Shown: positions 6,968 through 14,584 of the stretch, in pieces | How the letters are laid out: every line of letters begins with the position of its first letter | How positions within the stretch are numbered: the stretch's first letter is position 1 | Made by a program: the position numbers and the translations under genes | NCBI RefSeq assembly: GCF_003949795.1 | Contig: NZ_RPRY01000006.1 | Coordinates: 1 to 64,000, forward strand | DNA from: Streptomyces sp. WAC06614 | GTDB taxonomy: Bacteria; Actinomycetota; Actinomycetes; Streptomycetales; Streptomycetaceae | Direction of reading: 5' to 3' | DNA: 64,000 nt | The notes under the pieces: model-generated | What the model saw: only the letters and a program-made list of their open reading frames with translations | Databases searched by the model: none | Told to the model about the DNA's origin: nothing

Positions 6968-8809
6968 ATGCGCTCCTCGCATCCCCGTTCCGCCGCCGTC
7001 GCGGCCGTCGTCGCCACCGCGCTGGCCACCGGCCTGCTCGCGGGAACCGCCGACGCCGTCGAGACCGGCGCGGCCGCCGGTTCCATACGCATCCACGACA
7101 TCCAGGGCACCACCCGCACCTCCCCGCTGGTCGGCAAGCAGGTCACGGACGTCGAGGGCATCGTGACCGGTGTCCGTACGTACGGTTCGAAGGGCTTCTG
7201 GATCCAGGACCCCGACGCCGACGACGACGCGGCCACCAGCGAGGGCGTGTTCGTCTTCACCAGCTCCGCGCCCACCGTCGCCGTGGGCGACGCGGTCAAG
7301 GTCTCGGGCCTGGTCGGCGAGTACGTCCCGGGCGGTCTGAACTCCGGCAACCAGTCGGTGACCCAGATCTCCAAGCCCACCGTGACGGTGGTCTCCTCCG
7401 GCAACGCCCTTCCGGAGCCGGTCCCGGTCAACGAGTACACCGTCCCCGCCGAGTACACCCCCGCGGGTGACCCGGCCGCCGGCGGCAGCATCAACGGTCT
7501 GACCCTGGACCCCAAGCGCTACGCCCTGGACTTCTACGAGTCCCTGGAGGGCATGAACGTCGCGATCGGCACCTCCCGCGTCGTCGGCGCCACCGACCCG
7601 CACGCGGAGCTGTGGGTCACGGTCAAGGGCTGGGAGAACAACACCCGCCGCGGCGGCACCCTGTACGGCTCCTACGAGTCCCAGAACACGGGTCGTCTCC
7701 AGATCCAGCAGCTGGCCCCGCTCGCGCAGCAGCCGTTCCCGGTGGCGAACGTCGGTGACCGGCTGACCGGCACCACCGAGGGCCCGCTGGACTTCAACCA
7801 GTTCGGCGGCTACACCCTGGTCGCCCGCACCCTGGGCACGGTCCAGTCGAAGAACCTGGAGCGGGAGAAGACCAAGCCGCAGGCCGAGGGCGAGCTCGCG
7901 GTCGCGACGTACAACGTCGAGAACCTCGACCCGACCGACCCGCAGGAGAAGTTCGACGCGCTCGCCAAGGCCGTCGTGGAGAACCTGGCTTCTCCCGACA
8001 TCCTGGCCCTGGAGGAGATCCAGGACGACAACGGCGCCAAGAACGACGGCACCGTCTCGGCGGAGCAGACGCTGACCAAGTTCACGGCCGCGATCGCGGC
8101 CGCGGGCGGCCCCGCGTACCAGTGGCGTTCGGTCAACCCGGTCAACAACAAGGACGGTGGCGAGCCCGGCGGCAACATCCGCCAGGTCTTCCTGTTCAAC
8201 CCGGCCCGGGTCTCCTTCACCGACCGCGCCGCGGGCGACTCCACCACCGCGACCGGTGTGACGCAGGAGCAGGGCAAGGCCGCCCTGACCCACTCCCCCG
8301 GCCGGATCGACCCGGCGAACCCGGCCTGGGCCGACAGCCGCAAGCCGCTGGCCGGCGAGTTCGTCTTCCGCGGCCGGACCGTCTTCGTGATCGCGAACCA
8401 CTTCGGGTCCAAGGGCGGAGACGAGAGCATCACCTCGCACCACCAGCCGCCGACCCGCTCCTCGGAGGCCAAGCGGCTGCTCCAGGCGCAGGCGGTGAAT
8501 GGTTTCGTCAAGGAGCTCCTGGCGACCGACAAGAACGCGAACGTCATCGCCCTCGGCGACATCAACGACTTCGAGTTCTCCGCCACCACCAAGGCGCTGA
8601 CCGACGGCGGGGCGCTGTTCCCGGCGATCACCTCGCTGCCGAAGTCGGAGCGCTACTCGTACGTCTTCCAGGGCAACTCGCAGGTCCTGGACCAGATCCT
8701 GACCAGCCCGGCGATCAAGAAGTTCACGTACGACAGCGTGCACATCAACGCCGAGTTCGCCGACCAGAACAGCGACCACGACCCGCAGGTCCTGCGCTTC
8801 CGCCCGTAG
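6968..8809 (+). CDS. Secreted endonuclease/exonuclease/phosphatase-family nuclease (ExeM/NucH type)
   Basis: The protein (613 aa) begins with a Sec signal peptide (MRSSHPRSAAVAAVVATALA..., cleavage near GTADA). An OB-fold of the YhcR/ExeM kind follows (IHDIQGTTRTSPLVGKQVTD to GFWIQDP, about residues 35-110), then an endonuclease/exonuclease/phosphatase domain from about residue 300. Its metal and catalytic motifs are visible as YNVENLDP, LALEEIQDDNG, GDINDFEFS and the final NSDHDPQVLRF. It is probably an extracellular DNase that recycles phosphate and nucleotides. ATG 6968 was chosen because it begins the signal peptide; a longer frame from 6917 only adds hydrophilic residues. The PhoX-like exoenzyme nearby fits a nutrient-scavenging role. 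Confidence 0.88.
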   Translation: MRSSHPRSAAVAAVVATALATGLLAGTADAVETGAAAGSIRIHDIQGTTRTSPLVGKQVTDVEGIVTGVRTYGSKGFWIQDPDADDDAATSEGVFVFTSSAPTVAVGDAVKVSGLVGEYVPGGLNSGNQSVTQISKPTVTVVSSGNALPEPVPVNEYTVPAEYTPAGDPAAGGSINGLTLDPKRYALDFYESLEGMNVAIGTSRVVGATDPHAELWVTVKGWENNTRRGGTLYGSYESQNTGRLQIQQLAPLAQQPFPVANVGDRLTGTTEGPLDFNQFGGYTLVARTLGTVQSKNLEREKTKPQAEGELAVATYNVENLDPTDPQEKFDALAKAVVENLASPDILALEEIQDDNGAKNDGTVSAEQTLTKFTAAIAAAGGPAYQWRSVNPVNNKDGGEPGGNIRQVFLFNPARVSFTDRAAGDSTTATGVTQEQGKAALTHSPGRIDPANPAWADSRKPLAGEFVFRGRTVFVIANHFGSKGGDESITSHHQPPTRSSEAKRLLQAQAVNGFVKELLATDKNANVIALGDINDFEFSATTKALTDGGALFPAITSLPKSERYSYVFQGNSQVLDQILTSPAIKKFTYDSVHINAEFADQNSDHDPQVLRFRP

Positions 8810-8832
8810 TCGCCACGAGCGGAAGGGCCGAA

Positions 8833-8887
8833 GGGCCCGGCCGTCCCGTCCCCGCGCACCGCCCGGGGACGGGGCACGGCCGGGCCC
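8833..8887 (+). terminator. Long hairpin terminator after the nuclease gene
   Basis: A 12-bp outer stem (8833-8844 with 8876-8887) encloses a second GC-rich stem built from CGTCCCC/GGGGACG. It begins 24 nt after the stop codon. Confidence 0.75.
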
Positions 8888-8901
8888 TCGGCATGTGCGG
8901 C

Positions 8902-8969
8902 CCGGACGGCCGGACGGCCGGCACGGCCGGCACGGCCCGCACGGCCGGCACGGCCGGCACGGCCCGCAC
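8902..8969. repeat. GC minisatellite, about 7 units of CGGCACGGC/CGGACGGC/CCGCACGGC
   Basis: Two 8-bp CGGACGGC units are followed by five 9-bp units that alternate CGGCACGGC and CCGCACGGC. No spacer structure and no conserved flanks, so this is a simple repeat. Confidence 0.9.
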
Positions 8970-9131
8970 ACGGGAGCGGGTGACGCGCGGGCATTCGGGA
9001 CGGTTTCCGTGCGGGAGGGGGCCTTTGTACCCTGGCGTGATCCTCGACACATCTGCCCGCATAGCCGACCGGTTGTGGTGTTGAGTGTCGTCACGTCCGA
9101 CCTCGCGCCGCCCTTACCCCTGGAGGACCGC

Positions 9132-9386
9132 GTGTTCCCCTCCATCACCCTCGCCCAGGAGATCGGCCTCGCCGTCCTGCTGGTCGCCGCCCTCGTCTGG
9201 GTGATCGGCCTCGGCCACATGATGTGGGACAGCCGCTTCCACCACCCCGAGCCCGGCGCGTTCGACGGTCTGACCGTGATCCCGACCCAGCGGGCCGCGG
9301 CCACGCACCCGCTGGAGACGGTGGAGCTGACGGAGGCGGAGGAACAGGCCTTCGCCGGCCTGGTGCGCTCCTTCCCGGGCACCTGA
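9132..9386 (+). CDS. Small single-pass membrane protein
   Basis: This 84-aa protein starts GTG directly after TGGAGG (9121-9126). The first residues (VFPSITLAQ) lead into one transmembrane helix (about residues 9-27, EIGLAVLLVAALVWVIGLG). A conserved-looking HMMWDSRFHHPEPGAFDGL and an acidic cytoplasmic tail (ETVELTEAEEQAFAGLVRSF) follow. Function unknown; the tail could be a protein-interaction segment. Longer frames upstream cross the minisatellite and are rejected. A perfect palindromic terminator follows the stop by 3 nt. Confidence 0.7.
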   Translation: MFPSITLAQEIGLAVLLVAALVWVIGLGHMMWDSRFHHPEPGAFDGLTVIPTQRAAATHPLETVELTEAEEQAFAGLVRSFPGT

Positions 9387-9389
9387 CGT

Positions 9390-9432
9390 GCACGAAGCCC
9401 CCCTGCCCGGACCGGGCAGGGGGGCTTCGTGC
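9390..9432. terminator. Perfect 43-bp palindromic terminator
   Basis: Two 21-nt arms (9390-9410 and 9412-9432) are exact reverse complements around a single base; the RNA loop would be about 5-7 nt. It follows the small membrane protein and probably also serves the convergent dapD. Confidence 0.9.
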
Positions 9433-9515
9433 GTACCGTGGTGGCGGTGTCGTGCGTACCGCGGCGGCGGTGTCGTGCGTACCGCGGCGGCGGTGTCGTG
9501 CGTACCGCGGCGGCC
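9427..9515. repeat. 23-bp tandem repeat, 3.9 copies
   Basis: Units begin at 9427, 9450, 9473 and 9496 (the last is partial). Copies 2 and 3 are identical; copy 1 differs at 2 positions. Each unit starts with TCGTGCGTACCG. The first copy overlaps the right arm of the terminator palindrome, and the last ends 8 nt before the dapD stop. Confidence 0.9.
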
Positions 9516-9522
9516 GCCCGGG

Positions 9523-10503
9523 TCAGTTGTGGCTGTGCAGGATCTCGTTCAGGCCGCCCCAGACCGCGTTGTTCGGGCGGGCCTCGACGGCGCCGGTGAC
9601 CGAGTTGCGACGGAAGAGGATGTTGTCGGCGCCGGAGAGCTCCAGGGCCTTGACGATCTGGCCGTCCGGGAGGGTGACCCGGGTGCCCGCGGTCACGTAC
9701 AGGCCCGCCTCGACGATGCACTCGTCGCCGAGCGCGATGCCGACGCCGGCCTCGGCGCCGACCAGGCAGCGCTCGCCGATCGAGATGATCTGCTTGCCGC
9801 CGCCGGAGAGGGTGCCCATGGTGGAGGCGCCGCCGCCGATGTCGGAGCCGTTGCCGATCACGACGCCCGCGGAGATGCGGCCCTCGACCATGGAGACGCC
9901 GAGGGTGCCGGCGTTGAAGTTGACGAAGCCCTCGTGCATGACCGTGGTGCCCTCGGCGAGGTGCGCGCCGAGGCGGACGCGGTCGGCGTCGGCGATGCGC
10001 ACGCCCACGGGGACGACGTAGTCGGTCATCCGCGGGAACTTGTCGACCGAGGTGACCTGGAGGTGCAGGCCCTCGGCGCGGGCGGCGAGCCGGACGGCCT
10101 CGATCCGGTCGACGGCGACCGGGCCGAGCGAGGTCCAGGCGACGTTGGCCAGCAGGCCGAAGATGCCGTCGAGGTTCTGGCCGTGCGGCTTGACCAGGCG
10201 GCTGCTGAGCAGGTGCAGGCGCAGGTACGCGTCGTGCGCGTCCAGCGGCTTGTCCTCCAGGGAGGAGATCACGGTGCGGACGGCCACGACCTCGACGCCA
10301 CGGACCGCGTCGGTCCGGATCGCCTTGGCCGCGGCGTCGCCCAGGAGTTCCACCGCCTGCTCGGCGGAGAGGCGCTCGGTGCCGGCCGGGCCGGGCTCCT
10401 CGACCAGCGTGGGGGCCGGGAACCAGGTGTCGAGCACGGTGCCGTCGGGGGTCAGGGTGGCAAGGCCGGCGGCGACGGCGCCGGTGGTACGCGTAGCAGT
10501 CAT
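9523..10503 (-). CDS. dapD: 2,3,4,5-tetrahydropyridine-2,6-dicarboxylate N-succinyltransferase
   Basis: DapD transfers succinyl from succinyl-CoA to tetrahydrodipicolinate in the succinylase branch of lysine and meso-diaminopimelate synthesis in the cytoplasm. The 326-aa sequence is the actinobacterial form. An alpha/beta N-terminal part is followed from about residue 165 by the left-handed beta-helix of hexapeptide repeats ([55 protein letters not shown]). The residues GTLSGGGK form the family signature of the CoA/substrate site. Full length. It starts 9 nt downstream of the MFS gene in the same direction, so it may be read from that promoter as well as its own. Confidence 0.95.
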   Translation of the reverse strand: MTATRTTGAVAAGLATLTPDGTVLDTWFPAPTLVEEPGPAGTERLSAEQAVELLGDAAAKAIRTDAVRGVEVVAVRTVISSLEDKPLDAHDAYLRLHLLSSRLVKPHGQNLDGIFGLLANVAWTSLGPVAVDRIEAVRLAARAEGLHLQVTSVDKFPRMTDYVVPVGVRIADADRVRLGAHLAEGTTVMHEGFVNFNAGTLGVSMVEGRISAGVVIGNGSDIGGGASTMGTLSGGGKQIISIGERCLVGAEAGVGIALGDECIVEAGLYVTAGTRVTLPDGQIVKALELSGADNILFRRNSVTGAVEARPNNAVWGGLNEILHSHN

Positions 10504-10512
10504 GCCTGAACG

Positions 10513-11769
10513 CTAACCGGCGACGGCCCGTGCGGGCGAACCGGTCTCATGTGCCGGTCGCACGGGTCGCCGCACCACCCGGGCGCCCGTGACCAGCACG
10601 GCCGCACCGGCCGCCGCGCCCAGCCCCGCGCACAGCGGCCACACCAGGTCCGGGGCCGCGGTGTACAGCGCCCCGCCCAGGGGCGCGGACAGGACGGTGC
10701 CGCTGACGGAGACCCCCGCGTACAGGCTCTGGAAGCGGCCGAGCGCGTCCGCGGGCGCCTCGTCGGCGACGTAGGCGGTGGCGGTGGTCTTGTAGAGGAT
10801 CTCGCCGAGGGAGATCAGCACCATCATGGCGACGGTCGGGGCGACCCCGACCCCCAGCAGCAGCATGGCGTAGCCGGCGCCGACCAGCACCAGGCCGGTG
10901 CCGATGAGGTGCAGCGGGGAGCGGCCGAGGAGGGCGAGGGCCACGGGGATCTCCAGCAGCAGGATGACCGCGCCGTTGATACCGACGAGGAGTCCGTAGG
11001 CGCGGGTGTCCATGCCGTGGTCGGCGAGGAAGGCGGGGAAGGTGGAGTAGTGCTGGCGGTAGACGACGTCGATGACGAGGATCGCGCCGAGCAGCACCAG
11101 GACGGCGGGGCGCGCCCGCAGGGCGTGCCACACCCCGCCGCCGCCCCGACCCCCGTCCGGGGCTGCGGCGGAACGGGCGGCTGCGGCGCGGGCCGGGGCG
11201 ACCCGGGCGGTCCAGCCGGCGAAGAACAGGGTGCCGAGGCCGTCCGCCACGAACAGCCAGTCGTACGAGAACGCGGTCGCGACCAGGGCCCCGAGCGGCG
11301 GGCCGACGGTGAAGCCTCCGTTGGAGACGGCGCGGACCAGCGCGAAGGCCTGGCGCCGGGCCCCCTCCGGCACGGTGACGGCGACCAGCGCGGAGTTGGC
11401 GGCGCGGACCACCCCGGCGGCGTACTGGGCCAGCGGCAGGGCCGCGTACAGCAGGGCGGTGGGCAGGGCCGGCAGCAGGACGAGGACGCCGCCGCCGAGG
11501 GCGGAGGCGAGGAGCAGGACGCGCCGGTGACCGAACCGGTCGCCGTACCAGCCGCCGGTGAAGTTCCCCGCGACCAGGCCGACCCCGCCGATGCCGACGA
11601 TCAGGCCGGCCTCGGCGGCGCCGAGGGCCCGGGGGCCGGTCAGGTACACGAAGACGAAGACGAACGTGAAGCTGACGACGGCGTTGACGAAGACCCCGCC
11701 GGCCAGCAGCCACACCGGTCTGGGCACGTCCTTGAAGCCCTTGAAGCCCTTGAAGCCCTGCCGCAGCAC
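10513..11769 (-). CDS. MFS transporter (efflux type)
   Basis: About 418 aa with 12 predicted membrane helices. The motif-A-like loop GGWYGDRFGHRR between helices 2 and 3 and a repeat of the fold in the second half (ALALLGRSPLHLIGTG) identify the major facilitator superfamily. Such proteins commonly export drugs or metabolites. The chosen start is GTG 11769, preceded on its strand by GGGGGGAGG at ideal distance; a longer frame begins at GTG 11808. The N-terminus carries FKGFKGFK, encoded by three 9-bp repeats. The gene diverges from the HxlR-peroxiredoxin gene across a perfect palindrome, so it is probably repressed by that protein. Confidence 0.85.
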   Translation of the reverse strand: MLRQGFKGFKGFKDVPRPVWLLAGGVFVNAVVSFTFVFVFVYLTGPRALGAAEAGLIVGIGGVGLVAGNFTGGWYGDRFGHRRVLLLASALGGGVLVLLPALPTALLYAALPLAQYAAGVVRAANSALVAVTVPEGARRQAFALVRAVSNGGFTVGPPLGALVATAFSYDWLFVADGLGTLFFAGWTARVAPARAAAARSAAAPDGGRGGGGVWHALRARPAVLVLLGAILVIDVVYRQHYSTFPAFLADHGMDTRAYGLLVGINGAVILLLEIPVALALLGRSPLHLIGTGLVLVGAGYAMLLLGVGVAPTVAMMVLISLGEILYKTTATAYVADEAPADALGRFQSLYAGVSVSGTVLSAPLGGALYTAAPDLVWPLCAGLGAAAGAAVLVTGARVVRRPVRPAHETGSPARAVAG

Positions 11770-11810
11770 GGCACCTCCCCCCGTTCCCCGCGCGGGCACC
11801 CGCCGCACGA

Positions 11811-11833
11811 GTCAGTTCCTTTTGGGAACTGAC
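11811..11833. promoter_or_regulatory. Palindromic operator GTCAGTTCC-N5-GGAACTGAC
   Basis: Perfect 9-bp arms (11811-11819, 11825-11833) lie in the divergent region between the MFS exporter and the HxlR-fusion gene. AGTTCC/GGAACT arms are of the kind used by HxlR/DUF24 regulators. One dimer here could control both directions. Confidence 0.7.
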
Positions 11834-11880
11834 TATGTCAGCATGGCAGCCTCGGGTCAACGAAGGTGAGGACGACTCCC

Positions 11881-12768
11881 ATGGCCCAGCGCACCCGACT
11901 CGGCGACGCCGACTGCTCCATCGCCCAGGCCCTCGACGTGGTCGGCGACTGGTGGACGCTGTTGATCGTCCGCGACGCCGCCCGCGGGCTGCACCGCTTC
12001 GAGGAGTTCCAGCAGGAGCTGGGCGTCTCCCGGAAGGTGCTGGCCGAACGGCTGAGGTTGCTGGTCGAGGCGGGGGTGCTGGCCCGCGAGCCGTACCAGG
12101 ACCGCCCTGTGCGGCACGCCTACCGGCTGACCCCGCGCGGCCGCGCGCTGCTCCCGGTCCTGGTGGCCCTCCAGGACTGGGGGGACACCTGGATCCTGGG
12201 AGAGGGAGAGATGACGGCCACGACGGACACCGCCTCGCGCGAGGCGGAACGGGTGCACGCCCTGAAGGGGACCCGGGTCCCCGAACTGCTGCTGACCGAC
12301 GCCTCGGGAGCGCTGCGCGACCCCGTCGCCGACACCCCGTTCACGGTGCTGTACTGCTTCCCCGGCGCCTACGCCCGAGCCGAGGCCTATCCGCCCGGCT
12401 GGGCCGGGATCCCGGGGGCGCGCGGCTGCACCTTCGAGTCGTGCACCTACCGCGACCAGCTCGCGCAGTTCACGGCGGCGGGGGCGAGCGTGCACGGGGT
12501 CTCCACCCAGCGCCCCGACGAACAGCGGGACTTCGCGGAGAAGGAGAAGCTCCGCTTCCCGCTCCTGTCGGACGCGGACCTGGACCTGACCGCGGCCCTG
12601 CGCCTGCCGACGTTCCGCGCGGGCGGCACCAGCCGCCTCAAGCGGCTGACGCTGGTGGTGGCGCGGGACCGCACGGTGGTGGAGGTGCAGTACCCGGTGC
12701 AGGACATCGAGGCGAGCGTGGCGGCGGCCCTGGCGGCCGTGGTCAGCAGGGGCGGAGCACCCGGGTGA
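11881..12768 (+). CDS. HxlR-family regulator fused to a peroxiredoxin
   Basis: This 295-aa protein has two domains. Residues 1-105 are an HxlR winged helix (DADCSIAQALDVVGDWWTLL, then SRKVLAERLRLLVEAGVLAR), with Cys12 at the position where HxlR redox sensors keep their sensing Cys. After a short acidic linker, about residues 130-290 are an AhpC/TSA thioredoxin-fold domain with Cys183 and Cys188 in RGCTFESCTYRDQ. This is the C-X4-C arrangement of PrxQ/BCP-type peroxiredoxins. The start at 11881 follows GGTGAGGA. The protein may reduce peroxides and couple its redox state to DNA binding at the shared palindrome. It overlaps the convergent TetR gene by 26 nt at its end. The domain calls are solid; the regulatory coupling is inference. 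Confidence 0.88.
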   Translation: MAQRTRLGDADCSIAQALDVVGDWWTLLIVRDAARGLHRFEEFQQELGVSRKVLAERLRLLVEAGVLAREPYQDRPVRHAYRLTPRGRALLPVLVALQDWGDTWILGEGEMTATTDTASREAERVHALKGTRVPELLLTDASGALRDPVADTPFTVLYCFPGAYARAEAYPPGWAGIPGARGCTFESCTYRDQLAQFTAAGASVHGVSTQRPDEQRDFAEKEKLRFPLLSDADLDLTAALRLPTFRAGGTSRLKRLTLVVARDRTVVEVQYPVQDIEASVAAALAAVVSRGGAPG

Positions 12769-13294
12769 GGACCTCGCGGGTGTACGCCTCGTCGTAGGCC
12801 GCGTCCGTCAGCAGCACCTGGAGGCAGATCCCGTCCATCACCGCGACCAGCGCGCGGGCGGTGACCAGGTCGGTGCGATCGGCCAGCGCCCGGGCCATCG
12901 CCTCGCACCACTCGGCGGCGACCGGGCGCAGCGCCGGGCGGCGCAGCGCGGCGAGGTAGAGCTCGTACTCCAGCTCGGCCCGGCCACGGTCCCGGGCGAA
13001 CAGCTCGCCCAGCAGCCGGGCCAGGGCGGCCGGCAGGTCGAGGTCGGGCCCGACGCCGGCGAGGCCCGCCGCCACCTCGGCGGCGAAGCCCTCGTTGGCC
13101 TGCCGCAGCGCGGCGACGAGCAGCTCGTCGAGGGTCGCGAAGTGGTACGTGGTGGACCCGAGCGGTACGTCGGCCTCCGCGGCCACGCTGCGATGGCTCA
13201 GCCCGGCGATCCCCTTGGCCCCGACCACCCGGATCGCCGCGTCGATGATCCGCTGCCGCCGGCCGGGGTCGTACCGCCGCACACCCGCCGCCAT
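12743..13294 (-). CDS. TetR-family transcriptional regulator
   Basis: The 183-aa protein has an N-terminal TetR helix-turn-helix (RRQRIIDAAIRVVGAKGIAGLS, then HRSVAAEADVPLGSTTYHF) and a helical ligand-binding domain with acidic and hydrophobic helices. The ATG (13294-13292) shares one base with the TGA of the upstream SMR gene, so the two are translationally coupled. It probably represses this efflux operon through the palindrome at 13642-13659. The C-terminal residues TRVLRPC overlap the end of the HxlR-fusion gene on the opposite strand. Confidence 0.88.
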   Translation of the reverse strand: MAAGVRRYDPGRRQRIIDAAIRVVGAKGIAGLSHRSVAAEADVPLGSTTYHFATLDELLVAALRQANEGFAAEVAAGLAGVGPDLDLPAALARLLGELFARDRGRAELEYELYLAALRRPALRPVAAEWCEAMARALADRTDLVTARALVAVMDGICLQVLLTDAAYDEAYTREVLTRVLRPC

Positions 13295-13620
13295 CAGTGG
13301 GCCCCGGCCCCGCCCATGTTGAGCACCACCACACCGGCGATCACCAGGGCGATGCCCGCGATCCGCGCGGCGGTGGCGGCCTCCCCGAGGAAGCACATCC
13401 CGATCACGGCGATGGCGGCGGTCCCGACCCCGGACCAGACGGCGTAGGCGGTGCCGACCGACATCGACTTGAGCGTCTGCGCGAGCAGCGTGAAGGCGAC
13501 GGCGTACCCGACGACGGTCCCGATCGAGGGCCACAGCCGGGTGAACCCGTCGCTGTACTTCATGGCGGTGGTGCCGGCGACCTCGGCGGCTATCGCGGCG
13601 GCAAGAAGAACCCAAGGCAT
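13294..13620 (-). CDS. SMR-family multidrug efflux protein (EmrE/SugE type)
   Basis: 108 aa with four predicted transmembrane helices covering nearly the whole chain, the size and layout of the small multidrug resistance family. Glu13 in helix 1 (LLAAAIAAEVAGTTAMKYS) is the essential proton/drug-coupling residue. The loop KYSDGFTRLWPS and the motif GTAYAVWSGVGTA are family hallmarks. It exports cationic compounds or guanidinium-like substrates as an antiparallel dimer. The gene leads a two-gene operon with tetR, and a palindrome with TACA/TGTA core lies 21 nt upstream. Confidence 0.92.
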   Translation of the reverse strand: MPWVLLAAAIAAEVAGTTAMKYSDGFTRLWPSIGTVVGYAVAFTLLAQTLKSMSVGTAYAVWSGVGTAAIAVIGMCFLGEAATAARIAGIALVIAGVVVLNMGGAGAH

Positions 13621-13641
13621 GCGTACGAGCGTACACAACGA

Positions 13642-13659
13642 TGCGTACACCTGTACGCA
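13642..13659. promoter_or_regulatory. Palindrome TGCGTACA-CC-TGTACGCA (candidate TetR operator)
   Basis: Perfect 8-bp arms lie 22 nt upstream of the SMR start. A further GCGTAC-containing repeat lies at 13621-13634. This position suits autoregulation by the TetR protein encoded in the same operon. Confidence 0.65.
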
Positions 13660-13680
13660 GCACGGGCGTGCGGGTACGCA

Positions 13681-13715
13681 CACAGGCCCGGCACCCCAAG
13701 GGTGCCGGGCCTGTG
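13681..13715 (-). terminator. Terminator of the suf operon
   Basis: A perfect 15-bp stem (13681-13695 with 13701-13715) and a 5-nt loop lie 25 nt after the sufT stop, ahead of the SMR-tetR promoter. Confidence 0.85.
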
Positions 13716-13739
13716 CGGAGCCGGTCGGGCGGGCGTGGC

Positions 13740-14099
13740 TCAGACGTTGAAGCCGAGGGCGCGCAGCTGTTCGCGGCCGTCGTCGGTGATCTTGTCGGGG
13801 CCCCACGGCGGCATCCAGACCCAGTTGATCCGGAGCTCGTTGACGATGCCGTCGGTGGCCGACTTGGCCTGGTCCTCGATGACGTCCGTCAGCGGGCAGG
13901 CCGCCGAGGTCAGGGTCATGTCGAGGGTGGCGATGTTGGCGTCGTCGATGTGGATGCCGTAGATCAGGCCCAGGTTGACCACGTCGATCCCCAGCTCGGG
14001 GTCGACCACGTCGTAGAGGGCCTCGCGGACCTCCTCCTCGGTGGCCGGCTTGATCGACGCCGCCTCGGGTGCGGCCTCGGGCGTCGCGTTCTCGGTCAT
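13740..14099 (-). CDS. sufT: Metal-sulfur cluster biosynthesis protein SufT (MIP18/DUF59 family)
   Basis: 119 aa: a short Ala/Glu/Pro-rich N-terminus, then a DUF59 domain (EEEVREALYDVVDPELGIDV, NLGLIYGIHID, LTSAACPLTDVIEDQA) with the conserved DPE and a single Cys in AACPL. SufT-type proteins help mature Fe-S proteins, probably in cluster transfer. The start codon overlaps the sufU stop (ATGA at 14096-14099), so it is the last cistron of the suf operon. A longer frame from 14174 lies inside sufU and is rejected. Confidence 0.92.
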   Translation of the reverse strand: MTENATPEAAPEAASIKPATEEEVREALYDVVDPELGIDVVNLGLIYGIHIDDANIATLDMTLTSAACPLTDVIEDQAKSATDGIVNELRINWVWMPPWGPDKITDDGREQLRALGFNV

Positions 14100-14557
14100 G
14101 CCGTCTTCCTCTCGGCGTCGCCCAGGGCCTGGGCGGTCGCGTCCTTCCACGCCATCCAGCTCAGCAGCGCGCACTTGACCCGGGCGGGGTACTTCGAGAC
14201 GCCGGCGAACGCGACCGCGTCCTCCAGCACCTCCTCCATCGCCTCGTCGGGCTCGATCTTGCCCTTGGACTGCATCAGCTCCAGGAACGTCGCCTGGATC
14301 TTCTGCGCCTCGGACAGGTCCTTGCCGACCAGCAGCTCGTTCAGCACGGACGCGCTGGCCTGGCTGATCGAGCAGCCCTGGCCCTCGTACGAGACGTCGA
14401 TGAGCGTCTCGCCGTCGTACTTCACGCGCAGCGTGATCTCGTCACCACAGGTGGGGTTGACGTGGTGCACCTCGGCGTCGCCGTCGCGCAGGCCACGCCC
14501 GTGCGGGTGCTTGTAGTGGTCCAGGATCAGTTCCTGGTACATCGAATCCAGCTTCAC
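14096..14557 (-). CDS. sufU: Fe-S cluster assembly sulfur carrier SufU
   Basis: 153 aa with the three zinc/active-site cysteines of SufU: Cys37 in NPTCGDE, Cys62 in GQGCSISQAS and Cys129 in RVKCALL, plus Asp39. SufU receives persulfide sulfur from SufS and passes it to the SufBCD scaffold; in Gram-positive bacteria it acts mainly as a Zn-dependent sulfurtransferase. It is 27 nt downstream of sufS and overlaps sufT by 4 nt. Confidence 0.95.
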   Translation of the reverse strand: MKLDSMYQELILDHYKHPHGRGLRDGDAEVHHVNPTCGDEITLRVKYDGETLIDVSYEGQGCSISQASASVLNELLVGKDLSEAQKIQATFLELMQSKGKIEPDEAMEEVLEDAVAFAGVSKYPARVKCALLSWMAWKDATAQALGDAERKTA

Positions 14558-14584
14558 AGCGGCCTCGTCGCCTCGTCGCCCTCG

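Larger units (their letters stand above)
8810..9131. other. 322-nt intergenic region: terminator, GC-rich minisatellite, possible promoter
   Basis: This stretch holds a long hairpin just after the nuclease stop, then a 9-bp-unit repeat (8902-8969), then about 160 nt of less repetitive sequence leading to the small membrane protein gene. An open frame through the repeat encodes only His/Gly/Arg repeats and is not credible as protein. Confidence 0.7.

Noticed and set aside
8902-8969. Regular repeats considered as a CRISPR array
   Set aside because: Units are 8-9 bp and contiguous, with no spacers and no cas genes.
6950-9721. Very long antisense frame opposite the nuclease gene (over 900 codons)
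   Set aside because: It mirrors the codon bias of the real gene, is rich in Gly/Arg/Val without domain motifs, and crosses terminators and repeats. The same holds for other long antisense frames, for example 36897-40487, 17047-19968 and 46704-49286.
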